A program made the position numbers and the translations under genes. Positions 37,601 to 51,700 of a stretch of 64,000 bases of DNA are shown here, piece after piece; position 1 is the stretch's first letter; each line of letters opens with the position of its first letter. The notes below the pieces were generated by a model. That model had not been told where the DNA came from. It saw only the letters and a program-made list of their open reading frames with translations, and did no database searches. Source of the stretch: Ligustrum vulgare (Eukaryota; Streptophyta; Magnoliopsida; Lamiales; Oleaceae). The stretch covers positions 1,364,001 to 1,428,000 of the forward strand of contig OY743177.1 in NCBI GenBank assembly GCA_963555705.1, in the 5' to 3' direction.

Positions 37601-40600
37601 TTACTATTAAAATGTGTGATAGTCAACATAATTTATGTATTTACATGTGCCCATCAATCTTGTCAATACTATGTATAATAGCTTCACGTAAATTTGATGT
37701 CAAGAAAAACATATATGCATAATCATCAAACCTAAAAATAAAAAGAATTATGCACTTCAGAGCATATAAGAGGGTCTTTGAGTATAAAATTCCCAAAGAA
37801 ACAACCAATTACTGTTTTCTTGACAGAAGCCATATTTCAAGATCATAATTACATCAAATAAATTATATATTGCCCAAGTATTATGCCTAACCCCGGCGAT
37901 TAGCTCATTAATAAGGATGGAAGAAGAGTGGAAAGACACGATCATTATAACAATTCAACTATCCGTAACTTATGCTTCACAAAAAGGTGGCCAACTAATC
38001 AGTCAAGTGGGTAGTGATGCATAAGCAAGAAGAGTAAGTAAGATTGGAGGTCACCATCGCGATTTCAAAACTCGCGGTACTGTTCATACGCGATTTCAAA
38101 ACTTGATTTTGGTGTCGGATCGTGGATCTTTCGGGGATTCAGGTGCTGGGCTCACCTCCCCACACCTGGAATCGTTCTTTCCTCAAGTTTTCTCACGGAT
38201 TTTGGAAGATTTTTGAAGGATTTCAGCTCCTGGGTCAGCTGCACATCGCGATTCCGGCTGTGGGAGTTCTTGTTGGAATTTCTCCTTCATTTTCAGCAAT
38301 TTCTTGCTCCAAAGTGATTGGGTAATGTTCTCCTAACCTTGGGTCAGCTTCTTCTTGGGTTCATTGCTAGTTTGGGCGCCTGCACTCGCTCATTTGCTAC
38401 GGTGGCACTGTTCATACGTGCCCATCCTTCGAATTGCTGCATTCTTCACCCAGAAAGTGTGGGGCTTTGGCTTTCTCCCCACATTGTTGCTGGGATTTTC
38501 TCCTTCAAAGGTTAGTGTGGCTTACTTGTGACCTTGTCGGCCTATTTTCAGCAGCCTTGTCGGCAATTATTACTGTATTGCTTGTTGTGATTGGTGGAGT
38601 TGGGTTGGTTTGATTGGAGTTGGTGGTTGCTGGTGATTGTGTTTGGAAGGAGCCTGTCATGGGGTGGAAGAGAACTAGACAGACAGAGTGCAGGTAACAA
38701 GAATATGGGAGAATCACAAAAGATGGCGCCGCGGTACTGGAATTTTACCACAGAACACAAAACTTTCGTGTTGTTTTTGGTGAATGGGGGAGGTTCTGTC
38801 AAGATTTCAGAAAGAACCAGACATACAAGCTTCGAAATTACAATTTCTATTGATGCTGCTACTTGGTTGGAAGAGGCTTTGGAAACCTTGCTGAAAGCTA
38901 AGGATTTTTATCATTTCAAAAGATTATTCAGAAACTCATCTTTTGTAATGATTATGGAGGTTTACCAAAATAAGAGAGGTATCTTCTTGAAAGTCACGAA
39001 GATTATGAATGGTGATCTTAAGCATATTATTGTTCCAAAAGGTGGAAATCATAGAGGATGGAAGGGGCTTGTAGGCTGTTTGATAAATGTACTGGGGAAA
39101 AACTCTTGGAATAGGCAACGTGCTTCAAAACAGGAAGAGAACAATAAGGGTGGGAAGAGCAACACTGCTACAGCTCACGGAGCTAATAGACCATGGTTAG
39201 GAAGGAGTATGTCTTCTCAGTTACCTGCAGCTAGACCAGGAGTCCCCAGTTTTCGTGATTTGTTTGCTGACAACATGAACAAACGAGTAGGTAGTTTTCA
39301 TGAATATAGGAAGGCAGATACCCATCAAAGGAATTGGAAGAATGCAGTGCTCTTGTTCAGAGAAGACAGTTCAGATTCCTGGGAAAGTATTCAATATGGT
39401 CTGGATATTTTTATGAATAGATATACAGAAATCAGTCCTATGCACGATGACAGGGCAGTATTATGGTGTACCAGTGAAGACGAAAAGAAGCAGACAGAAT
39501 CTTGGGGGACGATCCGATTGCCAGCAGTCGCGATGGTCCGGTTTCAGAAATGGTCTATGCAGGAGCAGTTCAAAGATCTACAGATTGGGTGTAATCATAG
39601 CTGGATTGGAGTTGAAGGGCTGCCTCTTCATTTGTGGAATATACACGTTTTTAAGGTGATAGGGAACCTTTGTGGTGGATTAATAGACATCGATCATGCA
39701 ACTGCAGAGTTGAAATTTCTTCCTCATGCTAGGTTGCAGTTAAGAGGCAACGCAGGAGGCTTTATTAAGGAAAAACTGGTGCTGCCTTGCGATGGTCAAT
39801 TTATATGTTTGAAGTTTTTTAAACTTAATGACAGAAGGTATAGATTCCATGGAACCTGCAACACTAAATGGCATCGGAAGAAAGAGGTTGAAGATAGTGA
39901 CGTGGCAGTTAAGGATTTTAAATGCCCAGTTGACGATATTCGTCAGGAAGAGATGAAGGACAATCCAACCCCAATGACTTGGGAATATGGCTCTAGCAGT
40001 AATGATGTTTCAGCTATAGAAGGTAGGGCCATTATGAACAATAACCTAGATAATACGCAATTAATGCAGATCTATTGTTGTAAATGGATTCTTGGGAATA
40101 TAAATCGTCAGCTTAGAAACTTGGTACCTTTCTCCTTTATCATTTCTTTTCATGGGAAGGATGCCTTTTCTAAGGGGACGCAGAGGAAGAGAAGTCAACT
40201 ATGTCTACCTTTTCCAGGTTGGGATTTTGGATATTCTGAGTCCGATTTGATTGCAAGCCCATCTTCACAAGCCCACCTGCTCATAAGCCCTTATGAAGAA
40301 GCCCAATTGCCCACTAGCCCATCGCCAGAAGTTCTATATTCACAATCTGAATCCACTCTGGGCTTACAGAATATGGAGGAAATCCAGAGATCACATTCAG
40401 AACCCATTAAGATAGCTAAAAAATGGGCTAATAATATTACTAAGCTGAAAAGAATTAAGCCCAAACAGATTGGGGACTTTACTCATGGAAAAATCCTAAG
40501 GTGGAACGAATTCAAGTTAAATCCAGCAAAAGGAAAACAGGGGAAAATACTAAAAGCAACGGACGAGTCTGGAGATGCTGACGAGGAAACCGAAGAAAAT

Positions 40601-43600
40601 AAAAGCCTCCAAGTATATTACAGAGACAGGAGTAGAAGGAGATTTAGAGAATTTGGCGAAAACACAACTTTTTCCCGCAGTACTGCAGAGATGGAACAGA
40701 CAATCAACGAGGAAGGTTTTGATGATAATCTTGATGAACTTAAGATTGTCGAGGGACTGGATTCTTCTTCTTCCGTAGCTGACAGTTCAGATATAGATGA
40801 AGATAACTCATTCGTGTCAGATTCAGTGGAAGCATCAGAGGATATCTTGCCGGATGTTAAATTTCTTCTGGCCGAGATGGATGAACGGGAGGAAGGCACT
40901 GGATTAACCCCACATAGTGAAGTTGGTACAGACAAGCAGAACAATAAAGGCTCTAGGGAAGAAGAGGGTAAGAATCTGAGTTCGAAAAACATGGAGGTTG
41001 AAGATGGTGCACATAGCAACAAGGGTTCAATAATCGGAGACAGTTTAGGGGAATGGACAGAAATACAAGATGTTCTGACACAGATGGGTATCCAGATGGT
41101 GTCTTCTTTTCAAGAACAAAACCCGTCCAGAAGCATAATCAACAAAAAAGGTCACAGGGAGCTACAGAATCTGCAATTCAATGTGAATTATGGGAAGAGC
41201 AGACTTTGTAAAGGGAAAAACACAAGGTTATCATGAAGATGTGTTCTTGGAATGTTAGGGGTACAGGTTCTACCTCTAAAAGAAGAGCCATAAAGGAGGT
41301 TTTAAATAAGATAAATCCAGATATAGTAGTTTTACAGGAAACAAAAAGAGAAGTACTTGATAGAAAGTTCATGGGCTGCATTTGGAGATCGAGGTTTAAA
41401 GAATGGGTTGCACTTCCCTCAGTTGGTAGGGCAGGAGGTATGATGATAGCTTGGGATACTAGATGTGTAAGGGTGATTGATTCTTTGATTGGGGAATTTT
41501 CCATTTCTATTTTGATTGAAATGGAAGGAAGGGAAAAGTGGTGGTTTACGGGTATTTATGGACCCAACACCTACAGTGGAAGGGAAAATTTTTGGGATGA
41601 GATAGCTGGACTAAGTACTTTATGTGGAGATTATTGGTGTCTAGGGGGCGATTTTAATGTGCTAAGGAGGGTTGATGAGAAGTTCAACAGCCATACAAAT
41701 ACAAGAAGCATGAAATTGTTTGATACTTTGGTTAGGGAACTGAGCTTAAGAGATCCATCTCTTAATGGTGGGCAATTTACATGGTCTAATTTTAGGGAAG
41801 TTCCCATTTGTTGTAAGTTAGACAGGTTTCTGTTCTGTAATCAATGGACAGAACTCTTTCCCTATTGTAGACAAGAAGTGGCTGTGAGGGTGGTCTCAGA
41901 TCATTGCCCGATTGTTCTGGACTCAAACCCACCTAAATGGGGACCTTCACCTTTTCGGTTTGAAAATGCTTGGCTAACACACAAATCTTTTGGGAAAGAT
42001 TTTGCAGAATGGTGGGCTAAACCAGGGGAGTATGGTTGGGAAGGTTACTGTTTTATGAAAAAGTTACAAAACATAAAAGGTAAACTGAAAGCGTGGAAAA
42101 ATGAGGTGTTTGGCGATAGAAGACTGATTAGAAGTGTGTTAGAACGAAGAATCACAACTCTGGACAACGAGGAATTGAATGGTCGCTGGAATAATCAGTT
42201 AAAAGAAGAAAGGGAGTCTATCAAACGTGAATGGCAGCAATTGGTTTTTGAAGATGAGAGAGCGTTAAGAATGAAATCCAAGTTTAAATGGGCTAAAGAA
42301 GGGGATGCAAATTCTAAGCTCTTCCAAAGTTTAATGAATGTAAGAAAAGCCAGAAGTTACATATCGAAGTTAGAAAAAGAAGATGGGCAGATTGTGGAAA
42401 CGGATAGAGAAATTAAAGAAGAAATTGTTGGTTTTTTTAGTTCGCTTTACACTTCGGCAGCAACTCCTTTTTCAGGATTTGAAGGTCTTGAATGGAAGGA
42501 AATTTCACAATCCTTGGCGGAATGGCTTGAAAGGCCGTTTGATGAAGATGAGGTTAAAAGGGCCGTGTTTGCATGCGATGGAGATAAAGCACCTGGACCT
42601 GACGGGTTTTCTTTAGCACTTTTCAAATCTCAATGGGAAATTATGAAAGATGACCTGATGAAGGTTTTTGCAGAATTCGAGAGAGATGGGGTGGTAAATG
42701 GGATAACAAATGAAACATATATTTGTTTAATCCCGAAAAAATTGAGTTGTGGAACAGTGAAGGATTATCGACCTATTAGTCTTGTAACTAGCTTATACAA
42801 GATCATCTCAAAAGCATTATCTTTGAGACTTAGAGAAGTTTTGGGTGATACCATATCAGATTCGCAAGGGGCGTTCGTAGAAGGCAGACAGATTCTTGAC
42901 ATCATTTTAGTGGCCAATGAGGTTGTAGAAGACTACAGATGCTCTAAGAAAAAAGGGGTGGTGTTCAAAATAGACTTTGAGAAAGCTTATGACTGTGTGG
43001 AGTGGCAATTTCTTGATTTTGTTTTAAAGCGAAAAGGATTTAAGGATAAATGGAGAAAATGGATTATGGGTTGCCTATCTTCAGTTTCATATTCTGTGTT
43101 CATTAACGGAAGACCTACTGGAAAATTTAGAGGATCAAGGGGTCTTAGACAAGGGGATCCCTTGTCACCTTTTCTGTTTACATTGGTTGTAGATGTCTTG
43201 GGGAGGTTGGTGGACAAGGCAAAAGAAAATTTTATTATCAGGGGGTTTTCTGTGGGTAAAGAAAAGGTTGTTGTTTCCCATCTACAATTTTTAGATGACA
43301 CATTGTTCTTCTTGAACGCAAATAATCAAGAAATTCACAACTTGTTGATGATTTTGAAGGCCTTTTGTACTCTATTAGGATTGAGGGTAAATTTGCATAA
43401 AAGCCAACTGCTGGGGATTAATGTGGAGGATAGCTGGTTGGATGATCTGGCTGGGGTATTGGATTGTGAGGTAGGCTCTTGGCCTATTAAATATTTAGGA
43501 ATGCCTCTGGGTGATAATCCGAGAAAAAGCATTTTTTGGGAACCGGTTATTGCAAAGGTAGCCAAGAGATTGGGAGGATGGAAAAATGCATCTCTCTAGA

Positions 43601-45679
43601 GGAGGAAGACTTACACTCATACAATCTGTTTTATCGTCGATGCCTATTTATTACTTGTCCATATTCAAGGCACCTGTTATGGTCTTAAACAATTTAGAGA
43701 AGTTAATGAGGGATTTCCTTTGGGAGGGCGGAGATTTAAATGGTAGTGATCATTTGGTTGCTTGGGACATTGTTTGCCGTTCAAAGGCAAAAGGTGGTTT
43801 GGGAATAGGGGACTTAAAAGTCAGAAACAAAGCATTATTGATGAAGTGGCTGTGGAGATTTCCTTTGGAAACTAATACTCTATGGTTTAGAGTTATTAAA
43901 AGTAGATATGGTATTCAAGAAAACCAATGGGATTCTAAACTGGGGGAGAGACTGACTCTTAGAGGACCTTGGAAAGGTATAGCTTCTCTCTATAAAGAAT
44001 TCTCAAGATTTGTCAAATTGAAGGTGGGTAATGGAAGGAACATAAGATTCTGGAAAGATATTTGGGTGGGTAATAAGCCTTTGGAAGAGGATTTTACTGT
44101 TTTAGCAGGAATTTCTTCTTTGCAAAATGGGAAAATATACGATTTTCTAGATACAGAAGCCGAGGGGATGAGTACTAGTGTCTCTTGGAATCTGCACTTT
44201 AAGAGAAATCTGCTAGACAGGGAGATACCAAAACTAATTGAGCTGTTGAATATATTGGATAACAGGAGCGTTTGTCATAACTTAGAAGATAGAAGAATCT
44301 GGATGGGAGATAGCTCAGAATTCTTCACTTGTAAATCAGCTTTTGAATGCTTGAAGGAGTCGACACATCATCTGTTGAACTATAGGTTCAAATATATTTG
44401 GAAAAGTCATGTGCCCTCAAAAGTTAAAGTTTTCACTTGGTTACTATTACGGGAACGAGTGAACGTTCATGAACTCCTACAAATTAGGCGGCCTAATCTT
44501 TCTATGTTGCCTGGATGGGGTGTGTTATGTAAAAAACACGATGAAACTTTGGACCATTTGTTTTTACATTGTGAATTCTCTGTTCAGTTTTGGAATAGGT
44601 TGTTTAAAGAATTCAAGGTGCAATGGGTACGTCAACAACGTTGTTCAGAGTTTTTGTTCTCTTTTATCTCAAGTGACAAGATGAAACAAAAGTTGTGGAA
44701 TGTCAGCGCCATGGCTATTTGTTGGGTGATCTGGTTAGAGCGGAATAAGAGAATTTTTGACGACATCGAGGATTCTTATGGAAAGTTGTGGGATAAAGTT
44801 AGATATTGGACAGCTATTTGGTTGTTCAATGTAAAAGAATTTACAGGAATTTTATTTGCTGACTTAGTTAGAGACTGGAGCTTTTTGTTGTAGGAATACA
44901 ATTTTTTTTTACTGTCCGACTCTCATCGGATTAACTTGTATCCTTCCCATCATTATTATTAATATAGTTGTTTCTTTTCAAAAAAAAATCAGTCAAGTGG
45001 TAGACAGATAAAAAAATGTTAACATTTGAAGCATAGTTATTAAAACCAGACCGGTCGATGGCATGGACCATGATCTGGCCAGGAAATATATTCCACCAGT
45101 TCTTTGAAATGTTTCAAAAAAATTATCACTATCGGGAACTTAAGAACTTAAGATAAATTTATCCATAAAATACGACTTAACAGATTATCAAAATTAATTA
45201 TTTTTGTGGTCAACAATAAGCCATTTAAAACTCCTATTTTATTTCCACTAAAAAAAAATTTGACTAATAAATTTAAAAATAATAAAATAAAATTGTATAT
45301 AAACATAGAATCACCGGTCCAACCAGTGACCCACCAATTGAGCCCGTGATTCGGTAGCTTAGCCGGGTCAATATTCGGTCCGGCTGATAACTATGATTTG
45401 AAGTTTTTGGTGGCAATCATTATTTACAAAGTTGTACCATAATATCAGCAAGACCATTGTTTTCAGTCAAACATTTTGGCCCTGTTCTCTTTACTGTTTT
45501 GAGGTCGTTTTCTGTTTTTATTTTCGAAAACGCTAAAAACGCGTTCTCTTTACCATTTTCAAAAACGCATTTTGGAAAACAAAAAAACATTTGTACACAA
45601 AACGCCCAAAACCTCGTTTTGGGCGTTTTGTGTGTATTTCGACAAAAAATGTCTAAAATGCGGAAAACGCATTTTGGGA

Positions 45680-45713
<34 letters not shown>

Positions 45714-48700
45714 AAGAATTATCTTAATTTGGAACTAAGCTTAATATAAAGTTTTTATTTTTTTTAGAATTATCCTAGTTTGGAACTAAGCCTAAATAAA
45801 GAATTTTTTTTTTTTTTTTTGGAGAATTATCCTAACTTGGAACTAAGCTTAAATAAAGTTTTATTAAATTCAATATCAACATTACAAAAAAAATAAAAAA
45901 ATTAAGTGGAAATTCTTGTTATATTTCAAAAAATGCACTGATAAATGGACTTTAGTGGTTTTGAAAGAACTTGCATTTTCTGAATTTTAATAGAACTAGA
46001 ACTTTCTCAAATCCCGGACCTGACCAAGCTGTGTTAATATAGACTCTTTATGCTCACATTAGTGTGTTGCATGTAACCATGTTTTCAGTGTATTGTGAAA
46101 GGAAATTTGAGTTTGAATCAGTAGTATTCTGCAAGCAAAATAATTAAAAATAGTTTAAGTAGTATTCTGCAAAATTTCAAACAGAACATGTTTTCCAACT
46201 TTTCATTTTCAAAAACAGTTTTCAGAAATGACAAACCAAACGCGTTTTCAGCAAATTTGAAAACAAAAATGAAAACAAGAAACACAACATTTTCGAAAAT
46301 GAAAATACAAAATAAAATACAAACAGAACGTCACTTTTATTTCTGTTAATAAGTCAAATGACACTAATGACAGAGCAAAAAGGAAGTATTAAGAGCAGCA
46401 AATAATATACAATTGAAAAACCGTGAACAACCTAGGACAGAAATGCTCATAGGGATGCAATATCTACAATCCCAATTTCTAGAGAAAATATCTCCTAGTT
46501 CCCAATACCAAGCACTCCAGTAAATAACATGTCCCATTTCACTCTATATACCCATGTTTTGAATGAGAGAATAGCCTGATCTATTCCAGATTGAAACCAA
46601 TCTCCAAAAATAAAAATGAAAATACTCCCCTTCCCCCAATAAGCCTCAAAGGGGAGCAATGCCCTCTTCTTAATTTCTATCACTTTGCTATTCATTGCCA
46701 ATAATAACAAACATTATAGGCATTGGAATGGAAAGTTGTAATTTGATGAAGAATTGTAAGAAGTAATAACAATAACTAAAATCTCCAATAAAAATTGGGT
46801 ATCAAGGAAAAGATATGAGAAGTCATGCACAACTTGGGTAAAAAAGCTGGAAGCATAATCATTCGCTAGTATCATTTCTCTAAAGCATAAAAGCATGAAA
46901 CAACTCAAGTTTTCTTGTTCTTACTTTTCGAAATGACTCAGGACCCATCTGTTTTTCCAACATTTGAAGTATGGCCACCTATTACATAAAAACTTTTTTA
47001 AGTTAAAAACTGTGGGTAGGGAATCGAAGCAAATTTAACAGTGAAACATCTACTTACAGATTTCCACGATCTCACTTTTCCATAAAAACCTATACACTGG
47101 GTTCTATACAAATCCTTAGAGGCAGCAGCAGAGCTCAAGACAGTTGCACCACTATCGTCTGCTTGGCAAACTGTGACATTAGCCTGTTAAAGCCAAAAAG
47201 AAGAGTTTACAACTGAATCTTAACACATGGAATACATGTACCCCAGTATTTCTTTCATATTATTTTTAATCGCTAAAATTTTTGTGATTAATCTCATTAC
47301 TTGATTAATGGCCGCCATTTTCTGATGTATGCATGTTTGCATGTGAACAGATGGATCAGACACAACACGTACATTTGAATAAATCAATAAGCATATTTAA
47401 AGTGCATGTCTGGCAAAGCTTATGTTATAACATACTTTTTATCCACACATTTTGTAGGACCTATAATTTAAAAGAACGATGACCAATCCCAAACATGCTA
47501 TGGATACTGATATCAAGAAACTACCAATGAAACGAAGTCAAAGATAAATTTCAAACCACAAATCAACAAAGTATCACTCTACTTAGCTTTATAGTAACTC
47601 TAACCTTTCTATAGGAATTATAACCCAGAGTTGCTAGACTTGTACTACTTTCTAAAGATGTTTGCAAGTAAATATATCAATGAAGAAAAATGTTTGAACA
47701 AAATATATGTCACAATCACTTCCAGGATGACTAATTTCCCTTTTTCCTAACTCATTAATATGGAAAGTGTAGTAGAATTAAATATATTTAAGTTATGACT
47801 AAGATGGACAAAGATACATGCTAAATGAGGTCTTGAAGAAAACCAAACCTTATACCGCCTATAGTGTGCTTCATTGTTCCCCAGATACTTTCTAATGAAT
47901 GAATCAGTCAGAAACCCAGCAAGACCGTCCAAGAGCCAATCTGACAAGAAGCATCTCACGGAATGTAACTTTTGTATTGTTACCAGTACAAAGTACAAAC
48001 ATATATTTGACACCTTACCATCATTAGAAGCTTCAGGAGTTATATATACTCCAAACCACTGTCTTGCAAGGGCATAAGAAAGTTTAATCCTGGTTTCTAT
48101 AGTCTGTTCAACAGAGATAACAAAAGCAAAGCATGATATAAGAAGAGACTTATTGTTTAGTTGGCATCCTGGAATCAGAATACCTTTATAAAGGAATATA
48201 AATTCAGCAAGCAATGTGTTATTATACTCTCTTTGCGCTAAGAGTATACAAAGCCAGGAAATTCAAAGCCCATCCCAGCGAGACAAACAATCAACCTAAG
48301 GACCACAAGAAATGAGACCAGAGAGGAGGAAGAGAAACAGGGTATTCCTAGTCCTCTCCAGTAAATCACCCACACCAAACAATGAGGACCTACATACTAA
48401 GTTCATTATTCCCAAGTTCAGATGTGGTGTACAAACAAATATGTTGATTCAAAAACTTCGTTCTTATTCAATTTACTTAACAAAAATACCAACTTTACTA
48501 AGTGCTTGTTTGAGACCAATTATAATTAGATTATTCGAAATAATGTATTTTAGAATAATGATTTTTTGAAGAATGTGAAGTTAAAAATTAAGAGAGAAAA
48601 ATATATTAGAGAATGTGTGGTTGAAAGTAAGAGAGAAAAATGTGGGAAATTAAAATGGGGATTAAACAAAGGGCTATATAAACAGAGTAAGAGGGTAGAA

Positions 48701-51700
48701 TATAGCTGAACAATATCTTAACTGCAAAGGAACAGAAGAGAGTCTTCTACATAAACCAATACTGAAAACACTTACCATATATCAATTGGAGTTTTATCAT
48801 AATCATTCCAAGGAGGATTGATATCATGCTTAGATAAATAGAATTTTGAATCTCACAATACATTCTCCATCACAGTGAATGGCTCCCGTGTGGTTCTATA
48901 GTACCAGAGGTGTTAGCCAAGAGAGCCCTCTATTCCTTGAACCATTTATTCTTCTCATTGTGTTTATTGGATGACAAAGAAGAAGGCTCAAGTACTGTTA
49001 GTGAAGGTTTAATGTGGATTCAGAAATGGTATCCATATTAAAATTAACCATCATTTGTTTGCAACTAGAATTCACCTTTTTCTTCAAATACTTTTATAGA
49101 TATTGATGCCAATGAGCACAATCAATATGTAAACCAGATTATTACAACCTTATTGACAACTTGTTATTTAAAACTTCCACTCTTATTTATACTTCCAAAT
49201 ATGAAACTACAGAAGTCACCACTAATGAAATTAAACCCTATTATAAGCATACCTGATCAATAAGCTTCTCGTCAAAAAGCATTTGAGAGCTAAAGATACT
49301 TAGAGATGCTCCCAAACTCAATGAGGACACTGCCATTTCAGGAGCTATAAACACTTGTGTGTACGACCCAAATGGATATTTTGCACCAAGGTACGACTCA
49401 TAGTGGCTGTTGGAAAGAACAATATTAATCTTGGGCGTGAAAAGTTTAAGTCAAATTATGAATGCAATAACTATTTCGGAAAACCACTTTCACTTGAAAG
49501 GTTCAATAAACAAAAACAAGGGCCAATATTAAGAAATACCTGAAAGCATTGTAGAAAAATCCAACTGAATTCCGTAGCTTTGACAAGTTCGTTGGTAGAC
49601 AAATGTGTGACAGAAGACCACTATGTTGATCAGAAAGAATTTCAAATGGTGCAACTACCAGAGATATCCATTGAGAAGCCACAGGAACATTTAATCTATA
49701 TACATATGTCTTTCGTGGAGGATCATCCTTGGTCAAAATCTGCTAAAGGAAAAATGTGTCGGTCACACTTTGAAGTTGGGGGGGGGGGGGGGGGGGGGGG
49801 GGCAGAGAAGAGTTTTATATATTCAAAATATTATGGAATTAAAGGCATCAAATATTATCATCACCTAAGTCTTGATTCCGAACAAATTTTGGATCGGTTG
49901 CAAGAATTCTTTTTCAGCATTCTGTTCGGTTTTTTGCTAAAATCAAGACCATTTAATTTTAAAGAAACTAAATCCTTCGCAATTAGATATGTAAGTTTTG
50001 GTATACCTCTCTCAACATGTTCTATACAGCTAACCATCCGTCCTTTAATTTATCCTAGTCAACACCACCATCTTATCCATTTTACTATGAGCACACATCC
50101 GTCTTAGCTTCTTCCATTCTGCTATATCAATTTATGGATCTTATCCTTCAACAGCCATATGCTCAATATAATAAGCATAGCAAGTCTAATCAAGATTCGT
50201 TACAACGGGCTTTTATCCTTTTAGGCACATTCTAATCTCATAAAATGACAAAATTCATACAGGAATTCTTCATTTTATACACAATGCTCTAATTATGAGT
50301 ATTACGGTGTTTAAAAAGGTTAAGTTAGGTGCCAAAGCATTCTTCCTTTATGAGTCGACTGCGCAGCCGCACTACAGACCAAAAAGTAAGTCAAAAGATA
50401 TATAAAAGTAGAAAATAAGCATGTAATATACCAAAATTAAACTTAATTCACACAATTTAATTTCTTTTTTCAATCTTCTTATATTTTATAGTAATCCAAT
50501 TTAAGTTTATAATCAATTAATCATTTACCTAGTGCATGCATGCACATTATGTATAATGTGGTATGCATTTTTTTTATTTTTTTTCCTAAACATAAGAAAA
50601 ATGTAAGAAGAAAGTGTTAATATGTCTACCAAGCAAGAGAAGAAACAACCCAAAAATAATAAAAATTAAAGAGAAGAAACAAAATCAGAAAAAAAAAAAA
50701 AAAAAAAATGACACCTGATTCCTTAAAGTTGCCACTAAATTAAATTTTAAGAAGATGTTGCCGCTTTAAGGGATTAAGTGTTATATTCTTATTTTTAACT
50801 AGTTTATTAAATTATAAATTACCTAGCAGACATATAACAAAGTTGGTTCCCAGAAATAATAGGTAGTCTTTTAATAATAAGTGGGTCCCAGTCCAAGACA
50901 CTGAACAAAAAATAAAAAGTGCACTCCACTAAGAGACTGAGGTATGCGCTTCGAGGCTTGCACCACAATAAATGGGGCTTTTCTTGAGTAAGGGTTTTAG
51001 TAAACCATGGTATTACACATTCTTCACTTCCCCATTCCTTGTTGATAGTCAAAACTAGATATTTATCAATCATTTTAGGGTACAACATGATCCTCTGTAA
51101 TAACTTCATTATCATCTTTATTCCAACTTTTGTATAAGTGAAATTGTATCCTTTTATGCCCTAAAGCCTTCAGATTCTAAAGTTCTATCTTATGACTTGT
51201 AAACTAAAACTACATGATCAGCAAATAACATGCTCCAAAGGACCTGTGAAATGCGGATGAGCACCGGCAGGTTATTCACCACTTTGAACAAATCAACGTT
51301 AATCAACAACTATATAAATGTTAATAATAAAAACAAAAATATTTTACATGCACTGGTAGGATGTAATTGTGTTGGCACATTGCTGACATTAAAAGAGCAG
51401 TTTCCATCACCATTTAGTTAATCAATCATAACTATTTGCATTCCTTCATGCATGGCACAAGAATCATAACATTATCTCACCTGATGAAGTAAGGTTCCAG
51501 AGCTAACTGCCACGAGGTTATTGGCCACTGTAAATTCCAAATCATAGCTGGAGAAAAAGCAGAGTAGCTATCACTAATATAATTATATGGTTATATGAAT
51601 GCTAACAAAGTGACAACATAAGCTTTGCACATACCAGCAGTGCTGCAAAATGTCGTCCATGCAAGGGAACCAACACCGTGCACGCCTTAACTGGTTATCC

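Larger units (their letters stand above)
38011..44986 (+). mobile_element. Full-length L1-type LINE in TAF2 intron 10
   Basis: A 14-bp target duplication AATCAGTCAAGTGG flanks the element (37997-38010 and 44987-45000), with a short poly-A directly before the right copy. It has a ~580-bp 5' leader, ORF1, ORF2 and a short 3' UTR, which is the whole structure of a plant L1-type LINE. It lies antisense to TAF2. ORF1 is intact and ORF2 has one frameshift. Confidence 0.95.

Noticed and set aside
38505..38802. Minus-strand open frames at the LINE 5' end
   Set aside because: They are opposite to the LINE leader and ORF1 start and carry no motif.
49580..50107. A 175-codon plus-strand protein with a poly-Gly run
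   Set aside because: It is antisense to TAF2 exon 5 and the Gly run is only the G25 tract.
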